Positions 33,112 through 44,719 of a stretch of 64,000 nucleotides of DNA are shown piece by piece. Position 1 is the stretch's first letter, and every line of letters begins with the position of its first letter. The stretch is from Papaver somniferum (taxonomy: Eukaryota; Streptophyta; Magnoliopsida; Ranunculales; Papaveraceae). The stretch is from contig NW_020621936.1 in assembly GCF_003573695.1 (NCBI RefSeq), positions 3,410,001-3,474,000 on the forward strand, given 5' to 3'. The notes beneath the pieces were generated by a model. The model worked only from the letters and a program-made list of their open reading frames with translations. It ran no database searches and was not told where the DNA came from. The translations under genes and the position numbers were made by a program.

Positions 33112-36100
33112 ATTTTTTTTTGGTAAATCCAAATTGTATTAATGAATAACTTAATTACGAAGCAAAATAAGCAGTAAGAAAAGAGGTCAGAAAAAAACCC
33201 AAAAAACTTACAACTCATTTGAAACGAAAATAATAAACATTTGGGTATTCAATAGAATTTAAAATATGTGGTCTTCCAACATAATGTCTCCCCTCTTCAT
33301 TAGGAAGATCAGAACCTCTTTTTTCCATCTTGTCAGCTGCAAAGTTAGCTTCCCTATAAGTGCGCTCAAAGCGAATAGCCTCATAATTAGAAGAAACTTC
33401 ACTCCATCGTTGCCTAACAAACCACGAAAGAGTAGAAGAAGTAAAAGCCATAATTGCACTCGAAGAATCAGAATGAATACAAATTTTCGAATGCCCCTAT
33501 TGAACTGCCCATTTCAGACCTACTATAGTACCATAAATTTCAGCTAGGTAGTTTGAAGTTATACCCAAACCAACACTCATAACACTAACGATATTAGCCT
33601 CATAATCACGCGCTACCACGCCTGCACCATCCACGCCTGGATTCCCACGAGCAACTCCATCACAGCACAACAACAGCTCGTCCAACGCTGAAGGAGTCCA
33701 CCTACATTCAACCGGATTATGCATCTTCACCTGCCTATGAGAAACTTTGAAATAGTCCAACACTTTTAGATCATCCACGGTATTATTCATATAGCCTTTG
33801 AGACATCTTGAATAATCATGCACCTGATTAAAAACACACTTTTGAAAGAAACTCTAGCACACCTTTTTGCCTTCATAAAATAACGATTCCTGGTCTACCA
33901 TAACTCCGACCTCATTACCAAAACCGCAAGAAACCATAAATCCTTGATCATACCACTCCTTCCCCTAGCTGCCTTGTAAGCTGTAGACAAATTTAAATGC
34001 GAGTGCATTCCAAAAGTGTCAGAAATCCATCCCCAGGCCTTCTCAGCAAACGCACAATGCCAGCGCAAATGATCCAAAGTTTCTTCCTCATTATTACACA
34101 AACAACATTTGTTAACAACTTGGATTTTGAACCTCCTCTTAACTTTATCAAGAGTAGCACAAGCTCCTCTTAGAATCTTCCAACTTCTTTCATCCAAATC
34201 CGGGTGCACAGATTGCCTCGATAATAGATTGGCTCCCTTCAACCTTACATATCTCTTGCGAATCAAAGACTTCGCAGACTTGACAGTAAAAGTGCCTGAA
34301 AAATTTGGTTTCCAAACCCGACAATCCTCTCCATTCAAAGGGGTAGGTAAATCTGCTTCATCAATACCAACAACCAACAAAGTGTTGCGACACTCTTCGC
34401 TCAAACTCCAAACACCATTATTAAGCATATCCCCAACCAAAACAACACGGTCAAGAGAAAAATCTTCAAGAATATCAACAACATCCATATCTCCCACCCA
34501 CACATCATAATAAAGAGAAGTATTACGCCTATCTCCAATTAAAACCTTAGAGTTATCCTCCACCAAAGAATAAACCCATTTAATACCTGGTAAATAGAAG
34601 ACTTCACATAATGAACCAACTTTCCATTCCTCATAAAATATTTAGCCCGAAGAAAACGAGCCCAAACTTTATTAGAGTTACGGATTTTCCACCAAAGGCT
34701 CATAAGAAGCACCTTGTTCATAACACTCAACTGAGTTATACCCAAACCACCTTCCTCATAAGGAGCACAAATCTTGTCATAAGCCACCACAAAGGACCTA
34801 CTCACTTGTGAATCACCTGACCATAAAAAATTACGAATAGCTACCTCACATTGATGAACAAACTTCCTTGGACACTTATAAACAACCATATTATGAACAT
34901 AATAGCTTGCAATCACAGACTTGACTAGCACCACTCTATCTTGAAAACACAACATCCTACCTTTCCAACCCGCTAATTGATTTTCAATCTTCTCAACCAC
35001 ATAGGCAATATGGTGATATTTGACAGCACCTGGCATTACTTTAACACCTAAATACCTATCCGGTAAGGTCGCAATAGGCATCCCCAAAAAATCAGCAATA
35101 GTATCTCTCCTCCTCAAGGAGCCCCCACCATAATAAAGCTTACTCTTCTCACGACTAATTGTTTGCCCCGAAGCACGTTGATACAAACCCAACAAATCAA
35201 CCAGATTTCTCAAACTCTTCATGTTACCCTTACAAAAGATCATAATATCATCATCAAAAAATAAATGACTTGGAGCAATACATTTTCTGTTTACCATAGT
35301 AGACATGTTACCCTCACGAAAAAGTTTCGTGATATTTCTGCTTAAGATATCCTCAATCAACACAAAAATCAAAGGAGACAAAGGATCACCCTGACGAAGA
35401 CCTCTATCAATACTTGAAAAAACCTTCTGGGCTACCATTGACTAAGACTGAAATTCTAGCAGACTTCAGAATCTGTAAAATCCAGTCACACCAGTTCTCG
35501 GAAAAACCATATCTTCTAAACACCTCCACAATAAAAGTCCAACTAACAGTATCAAAAGCTTGAGTTATATCTAGCTTTAACCCAACATTACCCTCCTTAC
35601 GCTTAATCTGAAGTTCATTCACCGTCTCCGAAGCAAGACTAATATTTTCATGAATATTTCTACCTTTCATAAACGCCACTTGTTCCTTAGAAACCAATTT
35701 ATCCAGAATACTACCCAGTCTAGTAGCTAAAATCTTAGTAAAAATCTTAAAAAAGAAATTACTAAGACCAATTGGTCTGAAATTCCGAAGAGTATTCGCA
35801 CCTCTCTATTTAGGTAAGATCAGACTAGAATTCACACCATGAGGAATAAATTTATTAGTCCAACAAAATAAGATAACACTTACCAAGTCATCCCGGATAA
35901 TCTCCCAATAATGTCTATAGAAGAAACCAGCAAATCCATCCGGACCATGTGCACTGTCAGCTCCTAACCCAAAAACTGCTTCATGGATTTCCTCAATAGA
36001 AGGTAACTGGTCCGTTCTCGCACTCTCCTCCATAGAAATACTATCATGTTCCACATTAAAAAGAAAATCAACCGGAACTGAATCATCTCCATTAAACTTT

Positions 36101-36210
36101 TCCTCATAATCATTAACAATAAGATCACGAATCTGATCACAATCAGTTACCCTAACCCAATTAGCATCCACCAACTCCGAAATAGTATTATTACTCCTAC
36201 AAATACGAAT
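33112..36210 (-). mobile_element. L1-type LINE, 5'-truncated, with RNase H
   Basis: Minus strand, with a poly(A) tail seen as a T-run at 33113-33121. From 5' to 3' come: part of ORF2 before reverse transcriptase ('SADSAHGPDGFAGFF'-like, 35806-36174), reverse transcriptase (34539-35697), zinc-binding zf-RVT segment (33895-34566), and RNase H (33215-33823). Endonuclease and ORF1 are lost. Several frame breaks. Confidence 0.85.
33497..36174 (-). pseudogene. LINE ORF2 remains (RT, zf-RVT, RNase H)
   Basis: Reverse transcriptase parts: 'EQVAFMKGRNIHENI', 'LKLDITQAFDTVSWTF', 'LVNGSPEGFF' then 'RGLRQGDPLSPLIFVL', with the catalytic block reading FFDDDI rather than the usual FADD. A zf-RVT block follows ('CCLCNNEEETLDHLRWHC', 33895-34566). 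RNase H shows 'CCDGVARGNPGVDGAG' (33497-33823) and 'YREANFAADKMEKRG' (33215-33451). Frame changes near 35430, 34560 and 33830, plus stops, make it non-functional. Confidence 0.8.
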
Positions 36211-36655
36211 GGAATTATTAAAGAATTAACTTAGTTTCTCTTATCCAATTGATAAGTCTAACTAAGATCAGAATTAACTTAGTTTCTCTTATCCAAAATC
36301 AATTGGACTAAACAAATGACCCCGTAATTTTGTTAAGCTAAAAACAATAGATACAGTCCAAAATAAATTAACTTGCAGTTGTTTTTATTAATCGGAAGCA
36401 ATTGAAACAAATATAAACATTACAACACCGCAATTGCACCGAATTTCGTTAAGCAAAAACACTTGATACCAAAAATAAAGAAGATGCCAAATCATAAGTC
36501 AATAAATTAACATAGTTTTTCTTAACCGGAAATAATTGAATCATATAAATCAATCCATACACAATAATCGAACATATCAATTGTGCCGAAATTTTGTTAA
36601 GCAAAAGCAAAATATATGCAATATAAACAGGCTTTTCTTGAACAGGAAAAATGAT
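36211..36655. repeat. Degenerate repeats with GTTAAGCAAAA blocks
   Basis: A unit of roughly 110-130 bp containing '(CC)GAATTTCGTTAAGCAAAAAC' and 'TTAACATAGTTTTTCTTA' recurs about three times (near 36330, 36450 and 36590). Flanks belong to a LINE on the left and a SIRE-like LTR on the right. No gene. Confidence 0.45.
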
Positions 36656-37435
36656 TAACTAACAAATCAAATCATGTAACTGGTTACATATAGCATCCCA
36701 ACATAGCATGTGATCGGTTACACTAAGTGACCGAATCTAACAAGCTACTAATTATAGGCCGTGACCAGTTATACCACAAGTCTTAACATACTCAAGACAG
36801 GTTCTACCACTGTCAACTCCATTGGTCATCCAAAAAATATATTCAAAGAATAACAAGACCAATCATGATTTCCCTTTCGATTATGAAAACAAGTTCATAC
36901 ATCTACTTCCTTAAACTAATGTAAATATACATAGTTTTCTAGGATGAAATCATACCTATACGATGCACACATAATAAAATAAATATATACAATAAATTAT
37001 GTTGATTCGTCTTTACGAAGTTCCAAAAGATAAGCGTTAATACTTCATATTATGCTTCATTGATACTTTGATCATACTATTATGACCAAGTCTCATCATT
37101 AGAGTATTATTTATAATATATACAGGTTCGCATGTTATGTTTTCAATATAGCACGACTTGAAAGATACGTTAGGAATTAAAACAATATCAATTCAATATT
37201 ACTAAACCTCAAGTGGAAGGATGATGTCGTCATTGTAGTCGTTACTTCTTCTCATTCTTCAGATCTTCGGAGTAATACTTGTATGTCTCAACATTCCTAG
37301 ACTTTCTAGTATAACCTAAACGAAGTTGACTCTAGTATTTAATCAAACGACTCTAGATGAGTTTTGATACTAAAATATGACAATCAACCTTGACATACCA
37401 ACGCTTGATGAGTTCAACCGAGTTGTGCTCTAATA
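36656..37435 (-). repeat. SIRE-like LTR fragment (-)
   Basis: Collinear with 19700-20494 ('CATCCCAACATA.CAT', 'GTGACCGAATCTAACAAGCTAC', 'CCACTGTCAACTCCATTGG'), ending with 'GAGTTCAACCGAG.TGTGCTCTAATA' at about 37435. The LTR tip is altered (TTATTAG for TGTTAG), and no polypurine tract follows. It could be the other LTR of the minus-strand element at 18168-20961, or a separate fragment. Confidence 0.6.
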
Positions 37436-37454
37436 AGAACAATCTCTCAAAAAT

Positions 37455-38235
37455 GGCCACTGGTAACTGGTCTCGTAATCCTTCCTTGTCAAAATCAAGT
37501 ACAAAGTTTATTTCTGATAACTCTTGATTAAGTATCCTACTCATGACAAGAAAAGGATGCATCCGAAACAGAAGGAACAATTACCTTATTCAAAATCTGT
37601 TTTGGGTCGGATTCCAATTAATGGTGAAAAACCTCATGTTACTACTTTTTCAGTACAAGTAGAAGATTCGAATTCACCATCCCGTTCTAATCTTGAGAAT
37701 ATGACTGAATTGCAGAACTTTCTCAAAAAGTCAAACTGTTTTCAGAAACAGGTAAAACCATTAATTGTTTGGAAGATGTCTTAGAACTGATTGTTCAGCT
37801 AGAAGAGGAAATTTGTGAAATAAAGTATCAACTACTCAGTTTCCAATGTAATCTTAATGATTATTCAGAATAGAAATTTGCCTTGTGTAAGGAAGTGAAT
37901 CAAAAAATTCCAGAATGTGAAAAACTTACACGATCACTGAATATTTCACAAGCAAGAAATTAAATTCTTGAAAAAGAAATTCTCTCAGAATTCTGTCAAG
38001 GAGTAATCTATGACGAATCGTTAGAAAGACATTTTCAGCAAGGTTTCGATATCTTGAGCAGGCATCTTAAATATTTTGATTTAAAGCGAACCTGGGTTCA
38101 GAATTATCTTTATACAGATAAAGAAAATGTTGCTCCAATGATACTTGGTGAGGAAAATTATTCTCACCCAAACATTTTGCCTGATCTGATGATTAAGGAA
38201 GCACAAGTATCTAGGCACCTGGAATTATGTTAATA
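37455..38235 (+). pseudogene. Unidentified degenerate coding relic
   Basis: A mostly open plus-strand reading starts with 'MATGNWSRNPSLSKSSTKF'. It continues in a shifted frame through 'HPKQKEQLPYSKSVLGRIP' and 'MTELQNFLKKSNCFQKQ', then, after another shift, 'LEDVLELIVQLEEEICEIKY' (a likely coiled coil), to '..FQQGFDILSRHLKYFDLKR' and '..ENVAPMILGEENY' near 38150. Two further stops are present. It looks protein-derived because residue composition is hydrophilic and consistent across frames, but I do not recognise the family. Confidence 0.35.
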
Positions 38236-38705
38236 TCTCTTATTTAACATAGAGAAAAATATACAATCTACTTAATAATATTTCATGATTCTTAATATGT
38301 AGAAAATTTATCTTACAGTAACTTATATAAACATAATGATTTTTCTTGTCAAGGATCTTTACCCTACGGTTTTGAAGCTGATCTTTCTTCGAAAAAAATT
38401 ATTTTCTCTTTATATCCTCATATTTATAAGCATGAAAGTATAGAAAGATTTTATATTTGTTACATGATATGGATACACATAAGAGATGAATTTATTTTCG
38501 GATCCAAACCCACCACTAAACAAGCACCACGTGGCGGAGACGGCTAACTAAGTAGCTAACAAAATCTAAGGTGGCCGTCAAGAACTAACGAACACATATT
38601 GCTAAGGAAGACATAGGAAATGATAAGAGATGCAAGGATAGACAAGGGAATAGGCCACCTATAGGAATATGACAATATGAGTCTTTGACAGGTTATGCAA
38701 CTACC
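38236..38705. other. AT-rich spacer, nothing recognised
   Basis: No ORF, repeat or structural signal that I can support. Confidence 0.4.
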
Positions 38706-38709
38706 AACA

Positions 38710-38956
38710 ACTGTCTAGTACAGTGGTTAAGGCACTCCCTTTCATCCATAATTCGGGCGAGAGGTAAGGGGGTCGATTCCCACTAGAAAAGGTTGGATCC
38801 CTTATTTTTCACCAATTCCAATTTTCCCCATGGATAAAGCTGAGATTTGATCTTGTTGTTGGGATGATAGTTGGATTAACAGTGGGGCTCAGACTAGTCC
38901 AACTTGCTAGGTTTGCTCAGAGGGGTGGGCTTAACTATGTTGTAAGGAAAAAAAAA
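38710..38956 (+). mobile_element. tRNA-derived SINE
   Basis: RNA polymerase III box A-like 'TAGTACAGTGG' at 38716-38726 and box B-like 'GGTCGATTCC' at 38771-38780 are about 45 bp apart, as in tRNA-type SINEs. A ~160-bp unrelated body follows and an A-run closes it (38948-38956). The tRNA-like part does not fold as a full tRNA, so it is not a tRNA gene. 'TTTGAC' occurs just outside both ends as a possible target duplication. Confidence 0.7.
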
Positions 38957-38961
38957 GTATT

Positions 38962-39236
38962 TGACTTGAAATTACGCCGGATGATGGCTTGCTTAAAACA
39001 TTACGAAATCACATTTTTCCATGGGGCCTAATAGAACTTTAGAAACTAAAGTCTCAAATTAGATAAAGAAAAGACAATTGCTCTCCAAAAACAGTGGTGT
39101 AAATATGAGTTTTTTACTCGAAATTACACCAGATGATGGCTTGCTTAAAGCATAAGCTGCATAACGAAATCAAATTTTGTCATGGGGCCTAATAGAACTT
39201 TAGAAGCTAAAGGCTCAAATTAGATAAAAAGACAAA
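38962..39236 (+). repeat. Direct duplication of ~155 bp
   Basis: 'TTGAAATTACGCC(G)GATGATGG' to 'TCAAATTAGATAAA' is present twice, starting near 38963 and 39120. Each copy contains 'CATGGGGCCTAATAGAACTT'. The left copy begins directly after the SINE tail. Confidence 0.75.
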
Positions 39237-39291
39237 GAAAGAAAGATAAGATAAAAGAAGTCCTACCTTTTGGAACGGATATACTAAAAAG

Positions 39292-40080
39292 TAGAAGGCT
39301 GTTATTGGGCTTCACATTCCATTAGAGGGGCGTCACCTAATAGGACAAAAACGGGTCACCCATAAGTAATATCAAAAATCTTTTATCTCAAATAATTTTG
39401 TAATGACTAAACAATCCTTATTAGTTAATTTTAGTTTAATTTAATTAGATAAAAATTAAAGTAACGAATTTTGTTGTATACTTGGTGAATTCTAGGACAA
39501 AGTTTTTGTGTGAAGAAAAACTGACCGTAAAATAAACTTCTACGGTTGGAAATAATCCAAACCTGGACGTAAAATCACTTCTACGGATGAAAATAATCCA
39601 AACCTAGACGTAAAATCAGATTCTATGGTTGGAATTAAAAGGAACCTGGACGTAAAATGAGCTTCTACTGTTGAAACTAATTCAAACCTGGACGTAAAAC
39701 TACATGCAAATAAAATTCTACGGTTGGAATTAATCCAAACCTGGACGTAAAATCTCCAAACCTGGACGTAAAATCACTTCTACCGTTGGAACTTAAAGAA
39801 AACTGGATGTAAAATCGGATTCTATGGTTGGAATTAAAAGAAACCTGGACGTAAAATGAGCTTCTACTGTTGGAACTAATCCAAACCTGGACGTAAAATT
39901 ACATGCAAATAAAATTATACGGTTAGAATTAAAAGAAACCTGGACGTAAAATCACTTCTAGTTAAAGGATAATCTAGACATTTTGTATATGTGTTAGGAT
40001 ATCCCATAACCACTTTTTTGGACATTAAGAATCCAAGTGAAGCCCCTCTATTGGAGTGTGACGCCCCCATAATAGCCTTC
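39292..40080. mobile_element. MITE-like element with ~50-bp TIRs and internal minisatellite
   Basis: The left end (39294-39345, 'GAAGGCTGTTATTGGGC..') matches the reverse complement of the right end (40030-40080, 'GAAGGCTATTATGGGGGC..') over about 50 bp at roughly 75-80%. AAAAAG lies at both outer borders (39286-39291 and 40081-40086) and may be the target duplication. No transposase. Superfamily unresolved; long imperfect TIRs suggest a Mutator-like origin. Confidence 0.55.
39521..39965 (+). repeat. Minisatellite 'CCTGGACGTAAAAT', about eleven units
   Basis: The core lies near 39521 (variant), 39563, 39604, 39644, 39688, 39740, 39762, 39793, 39845, 39887 and 39939. It alternates with 'TTCTACGGTTGGAA(T/A)TAA'. 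A larger ~200-bp period is visible: 39612-39720 is repeated at 39810-39915. It lies entirely within the TIR element. Confidence 0.85.
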
Positions 40081-40214
40081 AAAAAGAAATCCTTGTCTTT
40101 ACTTTGTTGCTAAGTATTTGAGTCATACTGTTACCTTATCAGTTGTCACTTGCCACGGCTGTTATGCACCTGTGAATCTGTGATGCATCCTCTAACATAG
40201 CACGAACAATAATC

Positions 40215-40365
40215 CCCTAGAGACAATGCAGTTGGTCAGGAATTCAGATTTTGGTCCTCATTCTCATACCTTAAATCTGAGGTTCGAATTGTCCGCCCCT
40301 ATGTAAGAGTATACTGAACATTTTTAGTACTTCACACTCTTATCAAATTAAATAAATAAATAGGG
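40215..40365 (+). mobile_element. Possible second SINE
   Basis: A box B-like 'GGTTCGAATTG' lies at 40281-40291 and a weaker box A-like 'TGCAGTTGGTCAGG' near 40229. A 3' part ends in 'AAATAAATAAATAG'. Smaller and less clear than the one at 38710. Confidence 0.4.
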
Positions 40366-40409
40366 AGGAAACCCAAAAATAAATTAAATCATTTTTAAGA
40401 TAAAAATAT

Positions 40410-40452
40410 CCTCGCGTTTTTAGGGGCCACTCAAAAGGATTTAGGGACCATC
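40410..40452 (+). repeat. Left terminal inverted repeat of PMD transposon
   Basis: Starts CCTCGCGTTTTTAGGG. The partner is at 46741-46783. Confidence 0.9.
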
Positions 40453-40974
40453 AATTTATACCCATCCAAAGACTCTAGTTAAGGGGTACCCTATATGATA
40501 TTGAAGTTACATAAATGCCCTTCTGGTAAAACCGTATAAAAACCAAATCAAAAAAAATTCTACTCATTTCAACTCTTCTTCTTCCAGTTTCATATCTTCC
40601 GATTGTGGAAGAAAAAAAACTTTCCCTCGTTCAACCGAAACATCGCCGCGAATCGTAAAATCAAAACATCGTCGATTCGTTTATAAAACAATGGATAAGG
40701 GAAATGAAACCCACAGACCTAGAACCAAAAATGTTGCTCGGGGTATCGATCCAAAGATTGGGATTTTAGCAAGAAATAAAGAAATTCTTGCTGCAAATGA
40801 AGAAGAACGCGAAGAACAAGTACCCGGCAATGTAGTCGGTGGTGGCGATTCCGATAGTCAAACACTTCGTCAACTTCAAATGGCCCCAATTAGGTAAGAA
40901 TCTATCATTTTTGGTGTTTATTTCGCTTTAATTCGACGAATCGAGAAAAAAAATTTCTAGGGTTTTCGGTTTTT

Positions 40975-41640
40975 ATCCAGATTCGGGCGATATTCATGCT
41001 TATTTACTTCCGAATGTAGTCGTGTTCTTCATTTCTCAAGAACATCGACAGTATTCGGGAGAATATTTGTGGTTATCTGCCGAATATTGTTGGCCATATC
41101 TTCCTGGATACAAACTGGTAATAATCGGTAGTTTAATGAATTTTTTGGCTCCGAATATATTTAAGTAGACACACAGTATTCGGAAGTACACTCACTACCG
41201 AATATATATATTGAAAAAATCTCAAAATTTCTGATATAGGAAAAATCCCATTTTGGGGCCAGTATTTATTCGGAAGACAATATAATGTTTTATACCTCCG
41301 ATTGTGTAGGATAAAATTTTAGAGTTTCTGAACTCCAGTTGATGAATATTCGGTTGTAAACATGTTTAGTTATATTCCGATTGTTTTTCATTCGGGAAAA
41401 ATATGTGTCTTCTTACTTCCGAATTTGTTCATTCGGGTTATAGTTGTGTACTTTGTCTTCCGATTGTGTAGGATGAAAAATTTAGAGCTTCTGAACTCCA
41501 ATTGATGCATATTCGGTTGTAAATATGTTTAGTTAGCTTTCGATTGTTTTGTATTCGGGAACAATGTGTCTTTCGTCCGAATGTGTACATTCGGGTTATA
41601 TTTCCATACTTTGTCTTCCGATTGTATAGTTTGTAAATAT
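40975..41640. repeat. Intron 1 array of ATTCGG/CCGAAT/CCGATT motifs
   Basis: More than 20 copies of ATTCGG, AATCGG, CCGAAT or CCGATT occur in about 660 bp, in both orientations. Part of it is a ~160-bp direct repeat ('CCGATTGTGTAGGAT..GAACTCCA.TTGATG.ATATTCGGTTGTAAA') near 41300 and 41460. The neighbouring exons lack the motif. Confidence 0.85.
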
Positions 41641-42989
41641 TGTTCCTTTCTTTGTTGTTTAGACAAAGTCGAGAAAGGAGGAAGAAAGTGACAGCTAGTG
41701 CTAGGAGGGAAAGGAGCCAAAGATAATTCAAGTGCTCAACAAAGCTTACAAGAACAAAGCAGTCAACAAGGAGTGCAACCAAGTGCTGAACAAAGTGTAG
41801 AACAACAAGGCAGTGAACAAGGGGTGCAACCAAGTGTTGAACAAGCCGCTCAACAAAGTGCAGAACCAACTGCTCCACAAGTTACACCCCACCATGAAAT
41901 TGAACCAGTTGATCCAGTGCCAAGAGTAGAAGAAGAAGGACAACCAAGTGGTACCCAAAAAGCCAAAAAAGGAAAAGATGGTGTAAAGAAGGATATTGCT
42001 AAGAAAGCATCACATCTTGTCCCTCAGCACTTGAAGAAGAAGGGTATTCTAGCAGGCACAATCCTTGGGCTACCGGCGGATGGAGGAAAATTGCTATTTG
42101 GATACAAAGACTCATGGGCCAGAGAAATATACGAAACCGAGGTAATAAAATTACTATTTTTTATTAATGTATTGTCTATGTGTTATATCGTAATATTTGT
42201 ATTAAGGATTTTTTTATGTACTTTAATAGGATCATCAAGATGCGGTCCGTCTACTCAAACCTACCTACCGCCGCACCAACAAAAATGCTTGCGTGGCCTT
42301 TATCCGGTGAATGTGAAAGGTTCAAGTCAATTGTTGCCAACTCGGGGTTAGCTAATGCCGCCGAGAATTCATTGTTGGAACATGATCGTGTGGCCATATC
42401 GGCGTTCGTGGAGAGAATGTATCCTGAGACCGATACTTTCCATATGCCGTTTGGGGAGATGACGATTACTCCGGATGATGTTGTGCAGATTCTTAACCTT
42501 CCCGACCAAGGCACAGCTGTGAAGTTTAACTACACAAAGCAGTTAAGTTGGGCACAACTTTATGCTCTAACTAAAAAGTGCTTAGGTTGGGATGAAGAGA
42601 CAACAACAGCAGAGTTTAGGAGGCATGCAAGTTACAGAACAAGACAGATCAACATTACAGCTTTGATGAATATGTTTCGAGGCACCTTGGAGAAGGAAAA
42701 GAATGGAACGTTAACTGATGAGCAAGTGAACCACGCTGCCACCGCATATCTCCTTTGTGTATTGGGATGTGTCATATTCCCCAATACTTCTGGCAACCGG
42801 ATCGACGCCAACCTTATACAACTTTTGGATCCTCTCCATGAAGTCGGTGACTATTCTTGGGGCACGGCATGCCTAGCATTCTTGATGGAAGAGTTGAGAA
42901 AGGCTTCGAGGCTAGGAACCTGCCAAGTTGCCGGGAACGTGGCTCTATTGCAGGTTTTTTCTTTAACTCTATAACTCACTCTATAGTTA

Positions 42990-43650
42990 TTCGGTAGACA
43001 ATACATATGATGCATATCCATAACTCCAAATGACGCATATTCGGTAGGAAATGATCCATCTCTTTTCCGAATGTTGGTTATTCGGTGGTTAGGTACTTAC
43101 TTTTTTTTCCGATTATATACAATCGGAAATATTCTTTTGATATTAGAACCGAATATACAGGCCAGAAAAGCTATAGGTTACTGAACTCCAAATGACGCAT
43201 ATTCGGTAGGAAATTATCCATCTCTTTTCCGAATGTTGGTTATTCGGTGGTTAGGTACTTACTTTGTTTTCCGATTAATACAATCCGAAATATTCTTTTG
43301 ATATTAGAAGAATATACAGGCCAGAAAAACTATAGGTTACTGAACTCCAAATGACGCATATTCGGTAGGAAATGATCCATCTCTTTTCGAATGTTGGTTA
43401 TTCGGTGGTAGGTACTTACTTGTTTTCCGATTATATACAATCGGAAATATTCTTTTGATATTAGAACCGAATATACAGGCCAGAAAAACTATAGGTTACT
43501 GAACTCCAAATGACGCATATTCGGTAGGAAATGATCCATCTCTATTTCCGAATGTTTGGTATTCGGTGGATAGGTATTCAGTTTTATTTCCGATTATATA
43601 ATCGGAAATAAAGTTTGGAAATTACTACCGAATATACACAATCTATTTAC
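42990..43650 (+). repeat. Intron 3 tandem array, ~160-bp unit, four copies
   Basis: 'AACTCCAAATGACGCATATT' occurs at about 43022, 43184, 43343 and 43502 (period 159-162). Each unit has five or six ATTCGG/CCGAAT/CCGATT/AATCGG motifs. The array fills the whole intron between the PMD core exon and the exon starting AWIYDHFP. Confidence 0.9.
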
Positions 43651-44719
43651 TAAAACTTGGTTTCTTATGTATATAGGCATGGATCTATGACCACTTCCCT
43701 ATCCTGAAGTTGGCCGGAGAGAACCCGGGGTGGTGCAAAGGTACTCCTAGAGGAACAAAGTATATATTTGAAGACAACCGTTCTAGGACAAAAGAGCAGC
43801 AGTTGATTCGCATGAGGGAGATTTTGGACCAATTGAAGGCCTCGGACGTATGCTTTGATCCATACAAGGAAGATCGAGCCAGTGGGCATATAAATGTTGG
43901 TCGTCTTGTCCCTTTATTTTGGACCGTTGTGGCACCCCACAGGATATGTGATGTATAACCCCTCTAGGGTGATGCGACAACACGGGTATATACAACAGCA
44001 ACCTGTGGAGAAAATGGGGGATTACTACAAATTGGAGTTGGAGTTGTGCTCTTCTAGTGGTGATAATCTCACGATTGTTCACACAGGCCCACCTACTGTT
44101 CTTGATAACTGGGATAAGAGGAATGACTTCATTATCGACACTGGTAGACGAACCACCCGAGGTGATGAAAATTCTCCAGACTATATGAGTTGGTATAACA
44201 AGGTATCACATCCTTTGGTTATCCGTGAAATCAAATCCAACACTACTGCGGCGGGTTCAAGTTATAATTGTATCATCAAAGACAAACCAGCTGGTTATGA
44301 TAGACTGGTGCGTTCTTATATTTTTGTTCATTTTATATTATTCCTATAAATCTTAGGTAATTACCGTTTGATGTTATGTCATTACGTATAAAAAACAGGT
44401 GAATAGGTTCAAGCGTGTTTCCAAAATGTTAACTGCATGCCTGAAGAGCGGAGATCCCATGCCAGCTGAGAAGATCAAAGAGGCTAGAGATCTAGTTGAT
44501 AATATGGATAACGAAGATTATGCTGCCCAGTTTGGGGAGAAAGTCACGAAGAGGCATCAGCCCAAGGTGGCAGTATCAAAGACGGGTAAAAGAACTCGAG
44601 CTTCATCGAGCGCTGAAGTGAAGCTGCTCCAACTGAAGGTGCTCAAACCCGTGGTCGTGCAGGACTGGGAGGTAGTCACGGTCGTAAAGTAAAGAAGAGC
44701 AGATAAATGACAATGATTT

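Larger units (their letters stand above)
40691..44699 (+). pseudogene. Plant mobile domain (PMD) gene, frameshifted
   Basis: Probable exons: 40691-40895 (basic/acidic N-terminus from ATG), ~41663-42141, ~42241-42953, 43677-44314 and 44399-44699. The middle exon has the hallmark PMD core: 'WPLSGECERFKSIV', 'HDRVAISAFVERMYPETDTF', 'FGEMTITPDDVVQILNLP', 'VNHAATAYLLCVLGCVIFP' and 'YSWGTACLAFLMEELRKASR'. Next come 'AWIYDHFP' and 'LWHPTGYVMYNPSRVMRQ'. Frame breaks are needed near 41700, near 43900 and near 44620, where the other frame gives an Arg/Gly-rich basic tail ending KKSR. The exon 3 start is open only with the acceptor at 42240 (CAAG|ATG). PMD proteins (MAIN/MAIL type) act in the nucleus in silencing and genome stability. 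This copy is probably inactive. Confidence 0.8.

Noticed and set aside
38716..38780. tRNA gene
   Set aside because: Box A and box B are present, but the acceptor stem and anticodon arm do not form. It is a SINE head.
41438..41878. Minus-strand frames over PMD exon 2 (41438-41878, 41746-41958)
   Set aside because: Antisense of the Gln/Glu-rich PMD exon; shadow frames.
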